48,294 nt of DNA from Fimbriimonadaceae bacterium (GCA_019638795.1 JAHBTB010000003.1:1-48294); one strand, 5' to 3'; shown: positions 15,626 through 24,322, numbered from the stretch's first letter. Notes: generated by a model not told the origin, from the sequence alone. A program made the numbers and translations.

Positions 15626-17374
15626 GTGGCGTATGCTGGCACGGTGACAGTGGACGAACGGTTGTCAGCGACAGGCGCGGTGTGGCGCGGGACGCCGGTC
15701 GACCCTGCCGCCGCCCAGCGCCTCGTCCAGGAACTCGGCATCCCCGACATCGTGGCCCGGATCCTCGCGGGCCGAGGGTTGACCGACCCAGCCGACGCCC
15801 ACCGGTTCCTCAACCCGACGGTCGACCAGTTCCATGACCCGCGGCTCTTGCCCGACTATGACCTGGCCGTCAAGGAGATCCTGGGGGCCAAAGAGCGCGG
15901 CGAGCGGATCTACGTCCATGGGGACTACGACGTGGACGGGGTCACCAGTGCGGCCCTGCTCACCAGGTTCCTGAAGAAGCTCGGCATGGACGTCGTCCCC
16001 CATGTGCCCCACCGCATGAAAGAGGGGTACGGCATCCACTTGGACGCCGTCCAGTGGGCCAAGGACCAAGGGTCGCAGCTGTTCCTCACATGCGACTGCG
16101 GGATTCAGGCCCACGACCAGATCAAAGCGGTCAACGAGGCGGGTATGCGCGCCGTCGTCACCGACCATCACGAGTTGGGCGACCGGTTGCCTGAGGCCGT
16201 CGCGGTCGTGAACCCCCACCGCCCCGAATCGCGCTACCCTTTCCCGGAGATCAGCGGCGTCGGCGTGGCGTTCAAGCTGTGCCTCGGCCTCTCCGACGAG
16301 CTGGGGATCAATCGGCGGCATTACCTCCGCGCCTACCTTGACCTGGCCGTCATGGGCACGGTGGCCGACGTCATGCCGCTGGTCGACGAAAACCGCGTGA
16401 TCACCGCTTTGGGCCTCCCCGAACTTCGCGACAGCCGAAAGAAGGGCGTCCAGGCGCTGCTCAAGGTCATCGGGCTTCCCCCGCATGAACCCCTCACGGC
16501 CCGGCACATCGGCTTTCAAATCGGCCCCCGGATCAACGCGGTGGGCCGGATCGACGACGCCTGTTGGGCCCTTGACCTCCTCCTCACCGACGACACCCAA
16601 GAGGCGGAGTCACTCGCCCAAATGCTCGACCAGGCCAACTTGGACCGCCGAGGGCAACAGGACGCCGTGCTTGTCGAGGCCATCGAACAGGTCGAGGCCA
16701 TGGAAGGCTTGCCCGGCGCCCTTGTCGTCAGCGGCCAAGCGTGGCATCCAGGTGTCGTTGGCATTGTGGCCGGCAAGCTTGTCGAGCGTTACCGTCGACC
16801 CACCTTTGTCATCGCCGTCGGCCAGGACGGTAAGGGCCGAGGCTCGGCCAGGTCCATCGAGGGCTACCACCTGAAGGACTCGATCGACGTCCACATGCCC
16901 ATGCTCTTGGGGGGTGGGGGCCACGCGATGGCGGCGGGCCTGAGCATTGCCGCCGACCGGATCCCCGAGTTCGCGGGGGCGGTCGCGTCCCACGCGACGT
17001 CTATCCTCCGACCCGAAGACTTGTTGCCGACCGTCCACTACGACGCCGAAGCGACGATGGAGGAGGCCGGCCCGGCCGGCTATGCCCAGGCCGCCCAATT
17101 GGAGCCGTTCGGCAACGCCAACCCAGAACCGCTCTGGCTGGTCAAAGACGTGGAGGTGGCCGGAATCCGTCCGACCCGCAAGCCGGAGCATGTCATTTTG
17201 ACCCTGGCCCAGAACGGCAAGAGGCGCAAGGCCATGGCCTTCGGGATCGGCGAATCGTTGCAGGGCGCCAAGGTCGGAGACCGCCTCGACGTCCTCGTCA
17301 AGATGGAAGTCTCCACCTACAACGGGACGTCAGAGTTCCGCTGGACGGTCGTGGATCACCGGCCCGCCGGCTGA
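15626..17374 (+). CDS. recJ: Single-stranded-DNA 5'-3' exonuclease RecJ
   Basis: DHH-family nuclease acting in RecF-pathway recombination and repair. The 582 residues show motif I VHGDYDVDGVTSA (Asp100, 102, 104), motif II LTCDCGIQAHDQ, and the DHH motif AVVTDHHELG (Asp180-His181-His182). MGTVADVMPL and a DHHA1 domain with LLGGGGHAMAAGLSI follow, then an OB-like C-terminal domain (EPLWLVKDVEVAG onward). Start options are GTG at 15626, 15644 or 15650; the first gives the longest product. It is convergent with the HtrA-like gene, overlapping its 3' end by 19 bases. Confidence 0.95.
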   Translation: MAYAGTVTVDERLSATGAVWRGTPVDPAAAQRLVQELGIPDIVARILAGRGLTDPADAHRFLNPTVDQFHDPRLLPDYDLAVKEILGAKERGERIYVHGDYDVDGVTSAALLTRFLKKLGMDVVPHVPHRMKEGYGIHLDAVQWAKDQGSQLFLTCDCGIQAHDQIKAVNEAGMRAVVTDHHELGDRLPEAVAVVNPHRPESRYPFPEISGVGVAFKLCLGLSDELGINRRHYLRAYLDLAVMGTVADVMPLVDENRVITALGLPELRDSRKKGVQALLKVIGLPPHEPLTARHIGFQIGPRINAVGRIDDACWALDLLLTDDTQEAESLAQMLDQANLDRRGQQDAVLVEAIEQVEAMEGLPGALVVSGQAWHPGVVGIVAGKLVERYRRPTFVIAVGQDGKGRGSARSIEGYHLKDSIDVHMPMLLGGGGHAMAAGLSIAADRIPEFAGAVASHATSILRPEDLLPTVHYDAEATMEEAGPAGYAQAAQLEPFGNANPEPLWLVKDVEVAGIRPTRKPEHVILTLAQNGKRRKAMAFGIGESLQGAKVGDRLDVLVKMEVSTYNGTSEFRWTVVDHRPAG

Positions 17375-18441
17375 ACACCGACGACCACGTCGACCGACTT
17401 GACCATGGTCCCTCGCTTCAGGGTGAGCCTCATCGTGCTTCCCGGCTCCTGCTCGAAGAGCATTGACGCGAAGTGGGCGCCCGACTGGACAGGCACATCG
17501 CCGACCTTGAGCACAGTGTCGCCGCTGGCGAGCCCGGCCCGGGCCGCGCCGCCGTCCGGCTTGACCAACGTCAAAGTCACCTTGCCCTTCACCACCTCCC
17601 GGAACTCCACCCCGATATAGGGGTGCTTCACAAGGTGGTCGTCGGAGGAAAGGCCGGTGATGACCCGCTTGAGCACCTTCGGCCCCAGCACGTAGCCCAC
17701 GGTCAGGCCCTGAGGGCCGAAGTTCTGGAGCAACTTCTGATACGCCTCGGGCGAAACGGTCAACGGCCGACCCGGGGTCGGCGCAGAAGTCTTGGCCGCC
17801 GGCGGCGCACCGGCACCGCCAAAGCCACCGCCGCCCCGCGGCCCCAGGCCGACGCCGAACTGGACCGTCGGGGCTCCCTGGGTCGCGCTAAGGACGCCGA
17901 CTAACTCGCCCGACTGGGTGAAGACGACGGCACCGCCGATGAGCTCGGCGGTCGATTCCAGCCGCATCTCGTAGAGCGGGACAAACTGAGAGTTGGCCAA
18001 CACGCCGGGACGACGGTTGTTCGTCATCTGCCCCGTCACCGGGCCACTGGCCGAGGCGGCCAGCAGAATCTCGTCCGGTCCGACCTCGTGGTCGACGACC
18101 GACGCCGGAGCGCGGCCGTCGCCGTCCCAGTTTTCCGCCTTGAGCAATGCAAGGTTGGTCACGGGGTCCTCGGCGACGACCTGGAGCTTCACCTGGGTCG
18201 GCCCGGAAATCGTGGCGTCCATCGTCTTGGACTGGACCGCGTTGCGACTGGCGATGAACGTGCCGTCCTTCCCGATGAGCACGGCAAAGCCGAGCCCGGC
18301 CCCGTGGGAGTCCTTGAGCACGGCGAGCGTCGTGGAGACCTTTGTCCACGCCGGGCGCTGGACACGGAGTTCCGCCTTCGAACGGGCCTGGCTGTCCGCC
18401 AGGACCGCAAGGCTAACCACCAAAGACGATATCACTGGCAT
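17356..18441 (-). CDS. HtrA-like pseudoprotease with C-terminal PDZ domain
   Basis: A 361-residue exported protein (signal MPVISSLVVSLAVLADSQA) with the layout of a DegP/MucD protease: a trypsin-like domain (about 30-195), a Gly/Ala/Pro linker, and a PDZ domain (about 265-360; HPYIGVEFREV, GLASGDTVLKVGDVPV). Aligning by eye to HtrA motifs, all three catalytic positions are changed. The His of the usual TNxHV is Ala68 in IASRNAVQ, the Asp of DPxTDLAVLK is Asn96 in DPVTNLALLK, and the Ser of GNSGG is Ile168 in ELIGGAVV. Proteolysis is therefore not expected; a binding or sensor role is inferred. It overlaps the anti-sigma gene by 29 bases. Confidence 0.85.
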   Translation of the reverse strand: MPVISSLVVSLAVLADSQARSKAELRVQRPAWTKVSTTLAVLKDSHGAGLGFAVLIGKDGTFIASRNAVQSKTMDATISGPTQVKLQVVAEDPVTNLALLKAENWDGDGRAPASVVDHEVGPDEILLAASASGPVTGQMTNNRRPGVLANSQFVPLYEMRLESTAELIGGAVVFTQSGELVGVLSATQGAPTVQFGVGLGPRGGGGFGGAGAPPAAKTSAPTPGRPLTVSPEAYQKLLQNFGPQGLTVGYVLGPKVLKRVITGLSSDDHLVKHPYIGVEFREVVKGKVTLTLVKPDGGAARAGLASGDTVLKVGDVPVQSGAHFASMLFEQEPGSTMRLTLKRGTMVKSVDVVVGVQPAGR

Positions 18442-19219
18442 GGTCGCTCTCGACGGCAAGGGCCGCACCGGTGCGGGGGTCGGTCTGGGGCTGGACGATC
18501 ACAACCGGGCCTTCGGGCACCGAGGCGTCGTAAACCGTCGCGTCGGCCACGGTGGGGCGGGCGTCGGTCTCTTCGCCGCTGCCCTCTGCCTTAAGGCTCA
18601 TCGTGGTCGGAGCCAGGGCGTCCTTGGACAGCCCCGCTTCAAAGGGCGGGGCGGCGATGGCTTGGCCAGTCGGACGAGACGTGCGGACCCGCCGATGGGA
18701 CGGCTTGGGCACGGCCCGGTCCATCAGGCCGTTGACGGCGGCAGGATGCTCGACCGGTGCCGAGTCGGCCAGCAACTCGGGCCGCTTAGGCGCGGTGGCC
18801 AAGGGGGCCGTCGCCACTGGTTGGCTTTGTTCCGCTTTCTTTGCGGAAGTCGCGGCTGGAGGAGTGACGTCGGACGCGACGCGGACCTGGTCGGCGGCAG
18901 GTTGCCGCAGGAAGACCATGCCGACGGTGAGGCACGCCGCGGCGGCCAGGCCATGACCCCAGGTCAGGCGGAAGGGCACGCTCGTCCGGCCTGGCTTGAC
19001 CCCTTGGGCCAAGATCGCCTGCCGCAAACGGTCGGTAGAGAGCTGGCAGGCCGGGACGTCGTCCAGTCCTCTCAGGCCCGTCCTCATCGCGGCGAACTCA
19101 TCGAAGAGCGCCTTGGCCGCCGGGTCACGGCGTACCATTTCGTCGACGAAGGCCTGCTCACCGCGTTCGGCCTCGCCGAAGGCGGCCCGGACGATCATGT
19201 CGTGGTCTCGTTGGTTCAC
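18413..19219 (-). CDS. Membrane anti-sigma factor (putative)
   Basis: A 268-residue protein starting at GTG 19219, which overlaps the sigma-factor stop as GTGA. The upstream frame reads an implausible Pro/Arg run and is rejected. The N-terminal ~75 residues are helical and cytoplasmic (MIVRAAFGEAERGEQAFVDE, AMRTGLRGLDDVPACQLSTD) without the HxxxCxxC zinc motif of ZAS-type anti-sigmas. One membrane segment follows (LAAAACLTVGMVFL, about 95-110), then a ~150-residue Pro/Ala/Thr-rich outer part. The identification rests mainly on position and topology: sigma, then a one-pass membrane protein, then an HtrA-like protein. It probably binds the adjacent ECF sigma. Confidence 0.75.
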   Translation of the reverse strand: MNQRDHDMIVRAAFGEAERGEQAFVDEMVRRDPAAKALFDEFAAMRTGLRGLDDVPACQLSTDRLRQAILAQGVKPGRTSVPFRLTWGHGLAAAACLTVGMVFLRQPAADQVRVASDVTPPAATSAKKAEQSQPVATAPLATAPKRPELLADSAPVEHPAAVNGLMDRAVPKPSHRRVRTSRPTGQAIAAPPFEAGLSKDALAPTTMSLKAEGSGEETDARPTVADATVYDASVPEGPVVIVQPQTDPRTGAALAVESDHASDIVFGG

Positions 19220-19875
19220 TTCGTCACCTGTTGGTCGCCCAAAAGCGGGGCGACGCGGTCGCGGAGGGCGCGGCGGGCGCGGAGGACGCGGAGTTTGGCG
19301 CCTCCCACCGTGCAACCCAGAATCTGGGAGATCGTGTCGTAGTCGAGTTCTTGGATGTCACGCATGACGATCACATTGCGGTGGTGCTCCGGCAGGGCCT
19401 CGATGCCCTGGCGGAGGGCGGTGGCCCTTCGGTCGCGCTCTAAACTGTCCACGGGGTCGTCGAGAGTCGAGGTGCCGACCGTCATCCAGGTCAGGGCGCC
19501 CGCGGCCTCTTGTTGTTCCAACTGGGTGCGTCGGTTGTGCATCCGTGCCCGGTCAGTGCCCAGGTTCGTGGCGATCCGCAACAACCAAGTCGTGAACTTG
19601 GCCTCGTCCCGGTAACGGTGGAGGTTCTGGTAGGCCCGGACAAAGACGTCTTGGACGATGTCTTCCGCGTCGTCCCGGCGGTTTGCCATCTGATAGGCAA
19701 ACCGATAGACCAGGTTGCGATGGCGCTCGAACAACTGTTCGAACGCCCCGAACTCGCCGTTCCGAGCACGGGCCACCAGGGCCTCGTCGGAGTCTTTGTC
19801 GGCGTAGGCCGGAAGCAACACGCTTTTCACACCCACCAGTGGGAGGTCAAGCCGTAGGGCGTGCCTCGTATCCAT
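19216..19875 (-). CDS. ECF-type RNA polymerase sigma factor
   Basis: Alternative sigma factor of about 219 residues. Region 2 is FGAFEQLFERHRNLVYRFAY to DAEDIVQDVFVRAYQNLHRY, with the -10 recognition helix FTTWLLRIATNLGTDRAR. Region 4 is LPEHHRNVIVMRDIQELDYD and the helix-turn-helix ISQILGCTVGGAKLRVLRAR. The start is uncertain: ATG 19875 is used, but a GTG about 55 codons into the longer open frame also fits. It heads a three-gene unit with an anti-sigma factor and an HtrA-like protein, the same logic as rpoE-rseA-mucD envelope-stress loci. Its target promoters cannot be deduced. Confidence 0.93.
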   Translation of the reverse strand: MDTRHALRLDLPLVGVKSVLLPAYADKDSDEALVARARNGEFGAFEQLFERHRNLVYRFAYQMANRRDDAEDIVQDVFVRAYQNLHRYRDEAKFTTWLLRIATNLGTDRARMHNRRTQLEQQEAAGALTWMTVGTSTLDDPVDSLERDRRATALRQGIEALPEHHRNVIVMRDIQELDYDTISQILGCTVGGAKLRVLRARRALRDRVAPLLGDQQVTK

Positions 19876-20016
19876 GTTACACGGATCGGACGCCCCGGCA
19901 TTCCCCGCGTTTCCTGTGGCGGGACCACGTTTCGCGCCCGGCACCGACAAACTGGCAGTCTTCACCGGCCCGCGGTCCAATTGCCTCAAGTCCACCGGCC
20001 ACTTCGCCCAAACCCA

Positions 20017-20025
20017 TGGTATCTT
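20017..20025 (+). promoter_or_regulatory. Extended -10 (TGGTATCTT) giving a leaderless mRNA
   Basis: TG-N-TATCTT ends 8 bases before ATG 20034, so transcription should start within a base or two of the start codon. There is no Shine-Dalgarno in this space. Confidence 0.5.
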
Positions 20026-20033
20026 GAACCTGT

Positions 20034-20537
20034 ATGGCGGACGAGCGACCGGGCGAACCGGATGATTTGGAGACCCCGCCGGCCTTCTTCCCTTATGGCG
20101 CCGAACCGGTCACCGAAGGTGAGGCGTTTGTCGGTTCCACTGTCCCCATCCTGTGCCAGGTCCAGGCGGTGTTCGCCGCCGAGACCAACCAGAGCATCCA
20201 CCGCTACGTCCTTCTCACCGACGGCGAACGACAACTCCCGATCCTGATCGGCCAATACGAAGCGGCCGCGATCACCCTGCCCCTAGAAGGGCACACGCCT
20301 GACCGGCCGATGACCCACGACTTGATCAAGAACATCCTCGACAAGTTGGACGTCAAGGTCGAAAAGGTCGTCATCGACGATCTGTGGGGCAACACCTACT
20401 ACGCCAAAGTCCATATGTTGGTCAATGGCGAGGACATCGTGATCGACAGCCGGCCCTCCGACGCGATCGCCCTGGCCGTCCGGTCGGACGCCCCCGTCTT
20501 CGTCGCCGACGGGATCCTTGAGCAAAGCGGGAACTAG
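20034..20537 (+). CDS. DUF151 bifunctional nuclease family protein
   Basis: A 167-residue protein of the bifunctional nuclease domain family, whose characterised members cleave RNA and DNA. The core is unmistakable: LPILIGQYEAAAITLPLEG, MTHDLIKNILDKLDVKVEKV, TYYAKVHMLVNGEDIVIDSR, and RPSDAIALAVRSDAPVFVAD. A ~35-residue acidic/Pro N-terminal extension precedes it. The physiological role in bacteria is not known. It is followed 3 bases later by the glycosidase-like gene on the same strand, so the two probably form a transcript. Confidence 0.93.
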   Translation: MADERPGEPDDLETPPAFFPYGAEPVTEGEAFVGSTVPILCQVQAVFAAETNQSIHRYVLLTDGERQLPILIGQYEAAAITLPLEGHTPDRPMTHDLIKNILDKLDVKVEKVVIDDLWGNTYYAKVHMLVNGEDIVIDSRPSDAIALAVRSDAPVFVADGILEQSGN

Positions 20538-20540
20538 GCC

Positions 20541-21821
20541 GTGTTGACGGCCCTCGTCGCCACGGCCGTCGGGCAAGCGCTACCGGCAGCCGACCTCAGG
20601 GAACTTCACTCCCTGGCCCAGACAGTCCTGAATGAGTCTCTTGTCCGGGCAGGCTCCTCCATTCCGGGCGGGCCGACCAACACCACAGGTCACGATTTGA
20701 GAGTCCCCGGCGGGACGCAAAGCTACTACCCCGCTTTCTGGGTCCGTGACGCCGCCATGATGCTCGGCGCCGACTTCGTCTCGGCGAAGGAGGTCGAGGG
20801 CTGGATCAAGGTCGTCGTGGCCGCCGGGACAGGGTCAAAATCGCTCCAGTTTCCCAACGGCATGGTCGTCCCACCGTATTCGGTACCCGACCACATCACC
20901 CTGAAAGGCGAAGCCTGCTGGTATCCGGGGGCCTATACCGACCAGGGTGTCGGAGCATTTGGCAAGTTGCCTCCGGCGGATGACGCCTTCTACTTCGTCG
21001 CCATGGTCGCCGAGCAAAGGCGTTTGGCCGGAAATGACAAGTTTCTGCTTTCGAGTGTCCGGTGCGGCGACGAGTCGATGTCGGTGCTCAGTTGGGCCGA
21101 AGCGGCCTTTGACTCGGTCAAGGTCGACCGTCCGACCGGCCTCGTCGTCTGTGACCCCGTCCTCACCCGGGTGGACTGGGGTTTCTGCGACAGTGTGCGC
21201 AAGACCGGGCTTTGCCTGTTTCCCTCCCTGCTCCGATGGCAGGCCGCCCGAGAACTCGCCCGAACGGGTTCGCATCGGTCTCACGACTTCGCCGCCGTCA
21301 CCAAGAAGATCTCCTCTAGCATCCGCAAGACGTTCCTGGTCCCGTTGAAGCCCGACGAGGCCAAGTTGGTCTCGGCCACGGGGACTGGTGCCCAAGACGA
21401 CATCTGGGGCTCAGCCTATGCGCTGTGGCTCGGCGTCTTGCCTCGGGCCGACGCTAACAAGGTGGCCCGGCACCTGCTCCGACTCTACCGGGCTGGCAAG
21501 ATCACCGCCGCGGGACAAGTGCGCCACCTTCCGGCCGGAGACTATTGGGAGTCGGCGACCAGCGCCAAGGGGACGTACCAAAACGGAGGCTACTGGGCGA
21601 CGCCGACCGGCTGGCTTGTCCGTGCGTTGGCGACCGTCGACAAGGCGGCTTCCCGTCAACTCTTGAGCGAGTACATGGCCCACCTCCGGGCCATGAAAGC
21701 CAAGGGAGCCCCGTTCGAGTGGTGCGACCCCGCCACGGGCAAGTATGTGAACGCCCGGTACGCGTCGTCGGCAGGTCTGGTCTATGTGGCCCTGACTACG
21801 CCCGAACCAAGGCCTCATTGA
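20541..21821 (+). CDS. Exported six-hairpin glycosidase-like protein
   Basis: A 426-residue protein starting at GTG 20541 with a short Ala-rich leader (MLTALVATAVGQALPA). The helical repeats and motifs match the (alpha/alpha)6 six-hairpin glycoside hydrolase fold: YYPAFWVRDAAMMLGADFV, YPGAYTDQGVGAFGKLPPAD, TGAQDDIWGSAYALWLGVLP and NGGYWATPTGWLVRAL. The acidic residues in WVRD and QDD are candidate catalytic or substrate residues. Family-level assignment only; specificity is unknown. Its 3' end overlaps the convergent carB half by 7 bases. Confidence 0.75.
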   Translation: MLTALVATAVGQALPAADLRELHSLAQTVLNESLVRAGSSIPGGPTNTTGHDLRVPGGTQSYYPAFWVRDAAMMLGADFVSAKEVEGWIKVVVAAGTGSKSLQFPNGMVVPPYSVPDHITLKGEACWYPGAYTDQGVGAFGKLPPADDAFYFVAMVAEQRRLAGNDKFLLSSVRCGDESMSVLSWAEAAFDSVKVDRPTGLVVCDPVLTRVDWGFCDSVRKTGLCLFPSLLRWQAARELARTGSHRSHDFAAVTKKISSSIRKTFLVPLKPDEAKLVSATGTGAQDDIWGSAYALWLGVLPRADANKVARHLLRLYRAGKITAAGQVRHLPAGDYWESATSAKGTYQNGGYWATPTGWLVRALATVDKAASRQLLSEYMAHLRAMKAKGAPFEWCDPATGKYVNARYASSAGLVYVALTTPEPRPH

Positions 21822-23476
21822 CCTCGGACATATTCGGTGATCGACAGGCACAGAGCCTTGCCCGGGTCCTCGAACACGGGCAACGCCCGGGCGAGGGCCA
21901 CGGCGGTGTCGATGCTCGTGACGCAAGTCACGCCGGTCTCGATGCAGGCCCGACGGATCCGCGCGGCGTCTGACCCCGCCTTCTGTCCCGGCCCCGGAGT
22001 GTTGATCATCAGGCTGACCTCTCCCTCGAAGAGGCGCTCCAGCAATGTCGGCGAGCCGTCTTGGATCTTGTTCAGCTTCTCGACCGGTACGCCCGCGGCG
22101 GCGATCTGCCGGGCCGTGCCCGGCGTCGCGGCGATTTTGTAGCCCCGGCTGTGTAGTTCGCGGGCGATGGCGGTGGCGGCGTCCTTGTCGGGGTCGTCGA
22201 CGGTGATGATGACCTGGCCCTTGGGTTTGAAGACAATGCCGCTGGCCACCAGCGCCTTGTAGAGCGCGGCCTCAAAGGTGCGGTCGACGCCCAAAACCTC
22301 GCCGGTGGACTTCATCTCCGGCCCGAGGCTCGGCTCGACCCGAGCAAGCTTTTGGAAGCTGAAGACGGGGGCCTTGACAGCGTACAACGGTGGTTCCGGC
22401 GTCTCGACACCTCTCTCGGCCACCGCCTTCTCGCTCTGGACGACGCCAGCGGCGGTGCAACCCAGCCGGGTGCCGTCGCCGGGCCCCGGAAGGCGCGTCC
22501 AGAGGCCGCTCTCATAGCCCATCGACCGCAGGGACTCGCCCATCATGCAGCGGGTGGCCAGTTTCACCAGGGGAACCCCGGTGACCTTGCTGAGGTACGG
22601 GACGGTCCGGCTGGCCCGAGGGTTGACCTCAAGGACGTAGGCCACTTCATCGACGACGACGAACTGGATGTTCATGATCCCCTTCACGCCCAACTCGCGG
22701 GCGATCCGGCAGGCGCTGAGGACGATCTGTGCCTGGACGTCCCCGCTGAGCCTGACGGGGGGGTAGACGGCCATGGAGTCGCCGCTGTGGACGCCGGCCC
22801 GCTCGATGTGCTCCATGATCCCAGGCAAGAAGGTCTCTTCCCCGTCGCTGATGACATCGACCTCCGCCTCTGTGCCGGTGAAGTACTTGTCGACCAGCAC
22901 AGGCTGGCCGGGGTTGGCGTCTTCCGCCTCCCGGTAAAAGCCTTGCAGGTGGTCCTCACTGTGGACGATCTCCATCGCCCGGCCGCCAAGGACAAAGCTG
23001 GGTCGGACGAGGACGGGGTAGCCGACTTCCTTGGCGACCTCCTGGGCTTCTTGTAGGCTCCGGACCGCGCGGCCCGGCGGCTTCGGAATGTCCAGCCTGG
23101 TGAGGAGCGACTCGAACTGGTCGCGGTCTTCTGCGGCGGCGATCGCTTCGGGGCTCGTCCCCAACACGCGGACTCCCGCGGCCTGAAGTTTGTCGGCGAG
23201 GTTGATGGCGGTCTGCCCGCCAAACTGCACGACGACTCCCACGGGGTCTTCGTGCTTGACGATCCGAAGGACGTCGTCCAGGGTCACCGGCTCGAAATAG
23301 AGGCCGTCGCCAGTGTCAAAGTCGGTGCTGACCGTTTCGGGGTTGTTGTTGAGGATGACGGCCCGGTACCCGGTCTCGCGGAGCGCCCAGACACAGTGGA
23401 CACAGGAGTAATCAAACTCGATGCCCTGGCCGATGCGGATCGGCCCCGATCCGAGCACGAGGACGGTGGGCTTCAT
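21815..23476 (-). CDS. carB: Carbamoyl-phosphate synthase large subunit, C-terminal half only
   Basis: Encodes only the second half of CarB: the ATP-grasp unit that phosphorylates carbamate, plus the allosteric MGS-like domain. The first words are those of the second repeat in full-length CarB (VLVLGSGPIRIGQGIEFDY, NPETVSTDFDTGD, YFEPVTLDDVL). Further on come FGGQTAINLA, the ATP-grasp core LVRPSFVLGGRAMEIV and EVNPRASRTVPYLSK, then the regulatory domain from about residue 420. It is 553 residues against ~1070 for the intact protein, with its own start, and the upstream neighbour is a PEP-CTERM gene, so the N-terminal half must lie elsewhere. Split CarB is known in some archaea and Aquifex. 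ATG 23476 is chosen by alignment. Confidence 0.93.
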   Translation of the reverse strand: MKPTVLVLGSGPIRIGQGIEFDYSCVHCVWALRETGYRAVILNNNPETVSTDFDTGDGLYFEPVTLDDVLRIVKHEDPVGVVVQFGGQTAINLADKLQAAGVRVLGTSPEAIAAAEDRDQFESLLTRLDIPKPPGRAVRSLQEAQEVAKEVGYPVLVRPSFVLGGRAMEIVHSEDHLQGFYREAEDANPGQPVLVDKYFTGTEAEVDVISDGEETFLPGIMEHIERAGVHSGDSMAVYPPVRLSGDVQAQIVLSACRIARELGVKGIMNIQFVVVDEVAYVLEVNPRASRTVPYLSKVTGVPLVKLATRCMMGESLRSMGYESGLWTRLPGPGDGTRLGCTAAGVVQSEKAVAERGVETPEPPLYAVKAPVFSFQKLARVEPSLGPEMKSTGEVLGVDRTFEAALYKALVASGIVFKPKGQVIITVDDPDKDAATAIARELHSRGYKIAATPGTARQIAAAGVPVEKLNKIQDGSPTLLERLFEGEVSLMINTPGPGQKAGSDAARIRRACIETGVTCVTSIDTAVALARALPVFEDPGKALCLSITEYVRGQ

Positions 23477-23489
23477 GGAGGTCGGAGCG

Positions 23490-23498
23490 GTTATACCA
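23490..23498 (-). promoter_or_regulatory. Extended -10 (TGGTATAAC) before carB C-half
   Basis: On the minus strand TG-G-TATAAC ends 13 bases before ATG 23476. The expected transcript start lies about 6 bases from the ATG with no Shine-Dalgarno. This supports an independent, nearly leaderless transcript and not a carB truncated by a lost upstream half. Confidence 0.5.
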
Positions 23499-23560
23499 TC
23501 GCGTCCGGCCTGGCTCAGGCACTGTGGCCCGTGCGCCGCACGGGCCACATCTCCTTGTCC

Positions 23561-24163
23561 CTAGCGGCGACGACGGGCCAAGAAGCCGGCCGCAGCGAGG
23601 CCCAAAAGGCTGACCGGCTCGGGGACCGCGTCCGTGTGGATCACAGCCGTGTAGTATCCGGTGTCTCCGCCCGGTTGCTGCCCCAATGGAGTGGTCCAGA
23701 TAAGGCGTGCGGCGGCGTCGATCCCGGCCCCACCCGTGGCACCCCACGGGCCCGACCCGTTCGCACCGACGTCGACAGGCGACAGGTCGTTCACGCCGAA
23801 GCCGGTCAGGCTTGCCGTCCAGTCCGTCGTGTTCGTCAGAAGGTTCTGGGTCAGATTGCCAAACCAGAAGTCATTGTTGTCGATAGACGCCTCGCCCACG
23901 AGCATCGACGGGGCCCCAAAAGAGTCTCGCGCCCTGATGTGCAGGTAATTCGTCACGCCGTCGACCAAGGTCACCGACTGCTGGACGGGGCCAGTTTGCC
24001 AGGTGGAGTCCTCTTTCGTCAAAAAAGCCGTCCCGGCCACCGAGTCGTCGGTGGACAGATAAGCGGTCAGAAAGTCGTCGGCGTTGGCTCTCAGGGTCAG
24101 CGTGGTGGCAGACGACACGGCCGCAATGCTGACGGCCGCGGCAATCAACAGGATGTTCCTCAT
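23561..24163 (-). CDS. PEP-CTERM surface protein (single, divergent member)
   Basis: A 200-residue exported protein. The signal peptide is MRNILLIAAAVSIAAVSSA. The mature body is strand-rich (TLTLRANADDFLTAYLSTDD, NYLHIRARDSFGAPSMLVGE). The C-terminus has the exosortase sorting tag: VPEP, a short hydrophobic segment LLGLAAAGFLA, and RRRR. PEP-CTERM tags are recognised by an exosortase, which is not in this window. ATG 24163 is chosen because it follows GAGGAA and opens the signal peptide. The body is not similar to the array downstream of dnaK. It is cysteine-free and likely monocistronic. Confidence 0.85.
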   Translation of the reverse strand: MRNILLIAAAVSIAAVSSATTLTLRANADDFLTAYLSTDDSVAGTAFLTKEDSTWQTGPVQQSVTLVDGVTNYLHIRARDSFGAPSMLVGEASIDNNDFWFGNLTQNLLTNTTDWTASLTGFGVNDLSPVDVGANGSGPWGATGGAGIDAAARLIWTTPLGQQPGGDTGYYTAVIHTDAVPEPVSLLGLAAAGFLARRRR

Positions 24164-24184
24164 ATGTTCCTCAGCGAAAAGCAT

Positions 24185-24207
24185 AAGCCGTGTCCGTGAC
24201 ACGGCTT
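24185..24207 (-). promoter_or_regulatory. 5' leader hairpin of the 23561-24163 PEP-CTERM gene
   Basis: AAGCCGTGT (24185-24193) and ACACGGCTT (24199-24207) form a perfect 9-pair stem with a 5-base loop, about 21 bases upstream of the ATG and just before the GAGGAA Shine-Dalgarno. On the minus strand a TATAAC hexamer lies about 20 bases further upstream, so the hairpin should be near the mRNA 5' end. Confidence 0.6.
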
Positions 24208-24272
24208 CCTCTCCCGACTCACGTTATACACTCACGGACTGCTTGGCGACGGCGGGACCTGCATGATTGCAA

Positions 24273-24300
24273 ACATGACCAGCATTTCTGCTGGCCATGT
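24273..24300 (-). terminator. dnaK terminator
   Basis: ACATG-A-CCAGCA and TGCTGG-C-CATGT form an 11-pair stem with one mismatch and a TTTC loop. On the minus strand it is followed by TTTGCAATC. It lies 22 bases past the dnaK stop. Confidence 0.65.
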
Positions 24301-24322
24301 CGCGCAACCTAGCAAGTGCCGG

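Noticed and set aside
15612-15690. tRNA-like string GCGGACGTAGCCGAGTGGC
   Set aside because: The D-arm words resemble a tRNA-Ser/Leu, but no anticodon arm, T-arm (GGTTCGA) or acceptor complement follows, and the string runs into the recJ start.
17356-18441. Active DegP/HtrA protease annotation
   Set aside because: All three catalytic positions are substituted when aligned by the surrounding conserved words, so it is listed as a pseudoprotease.
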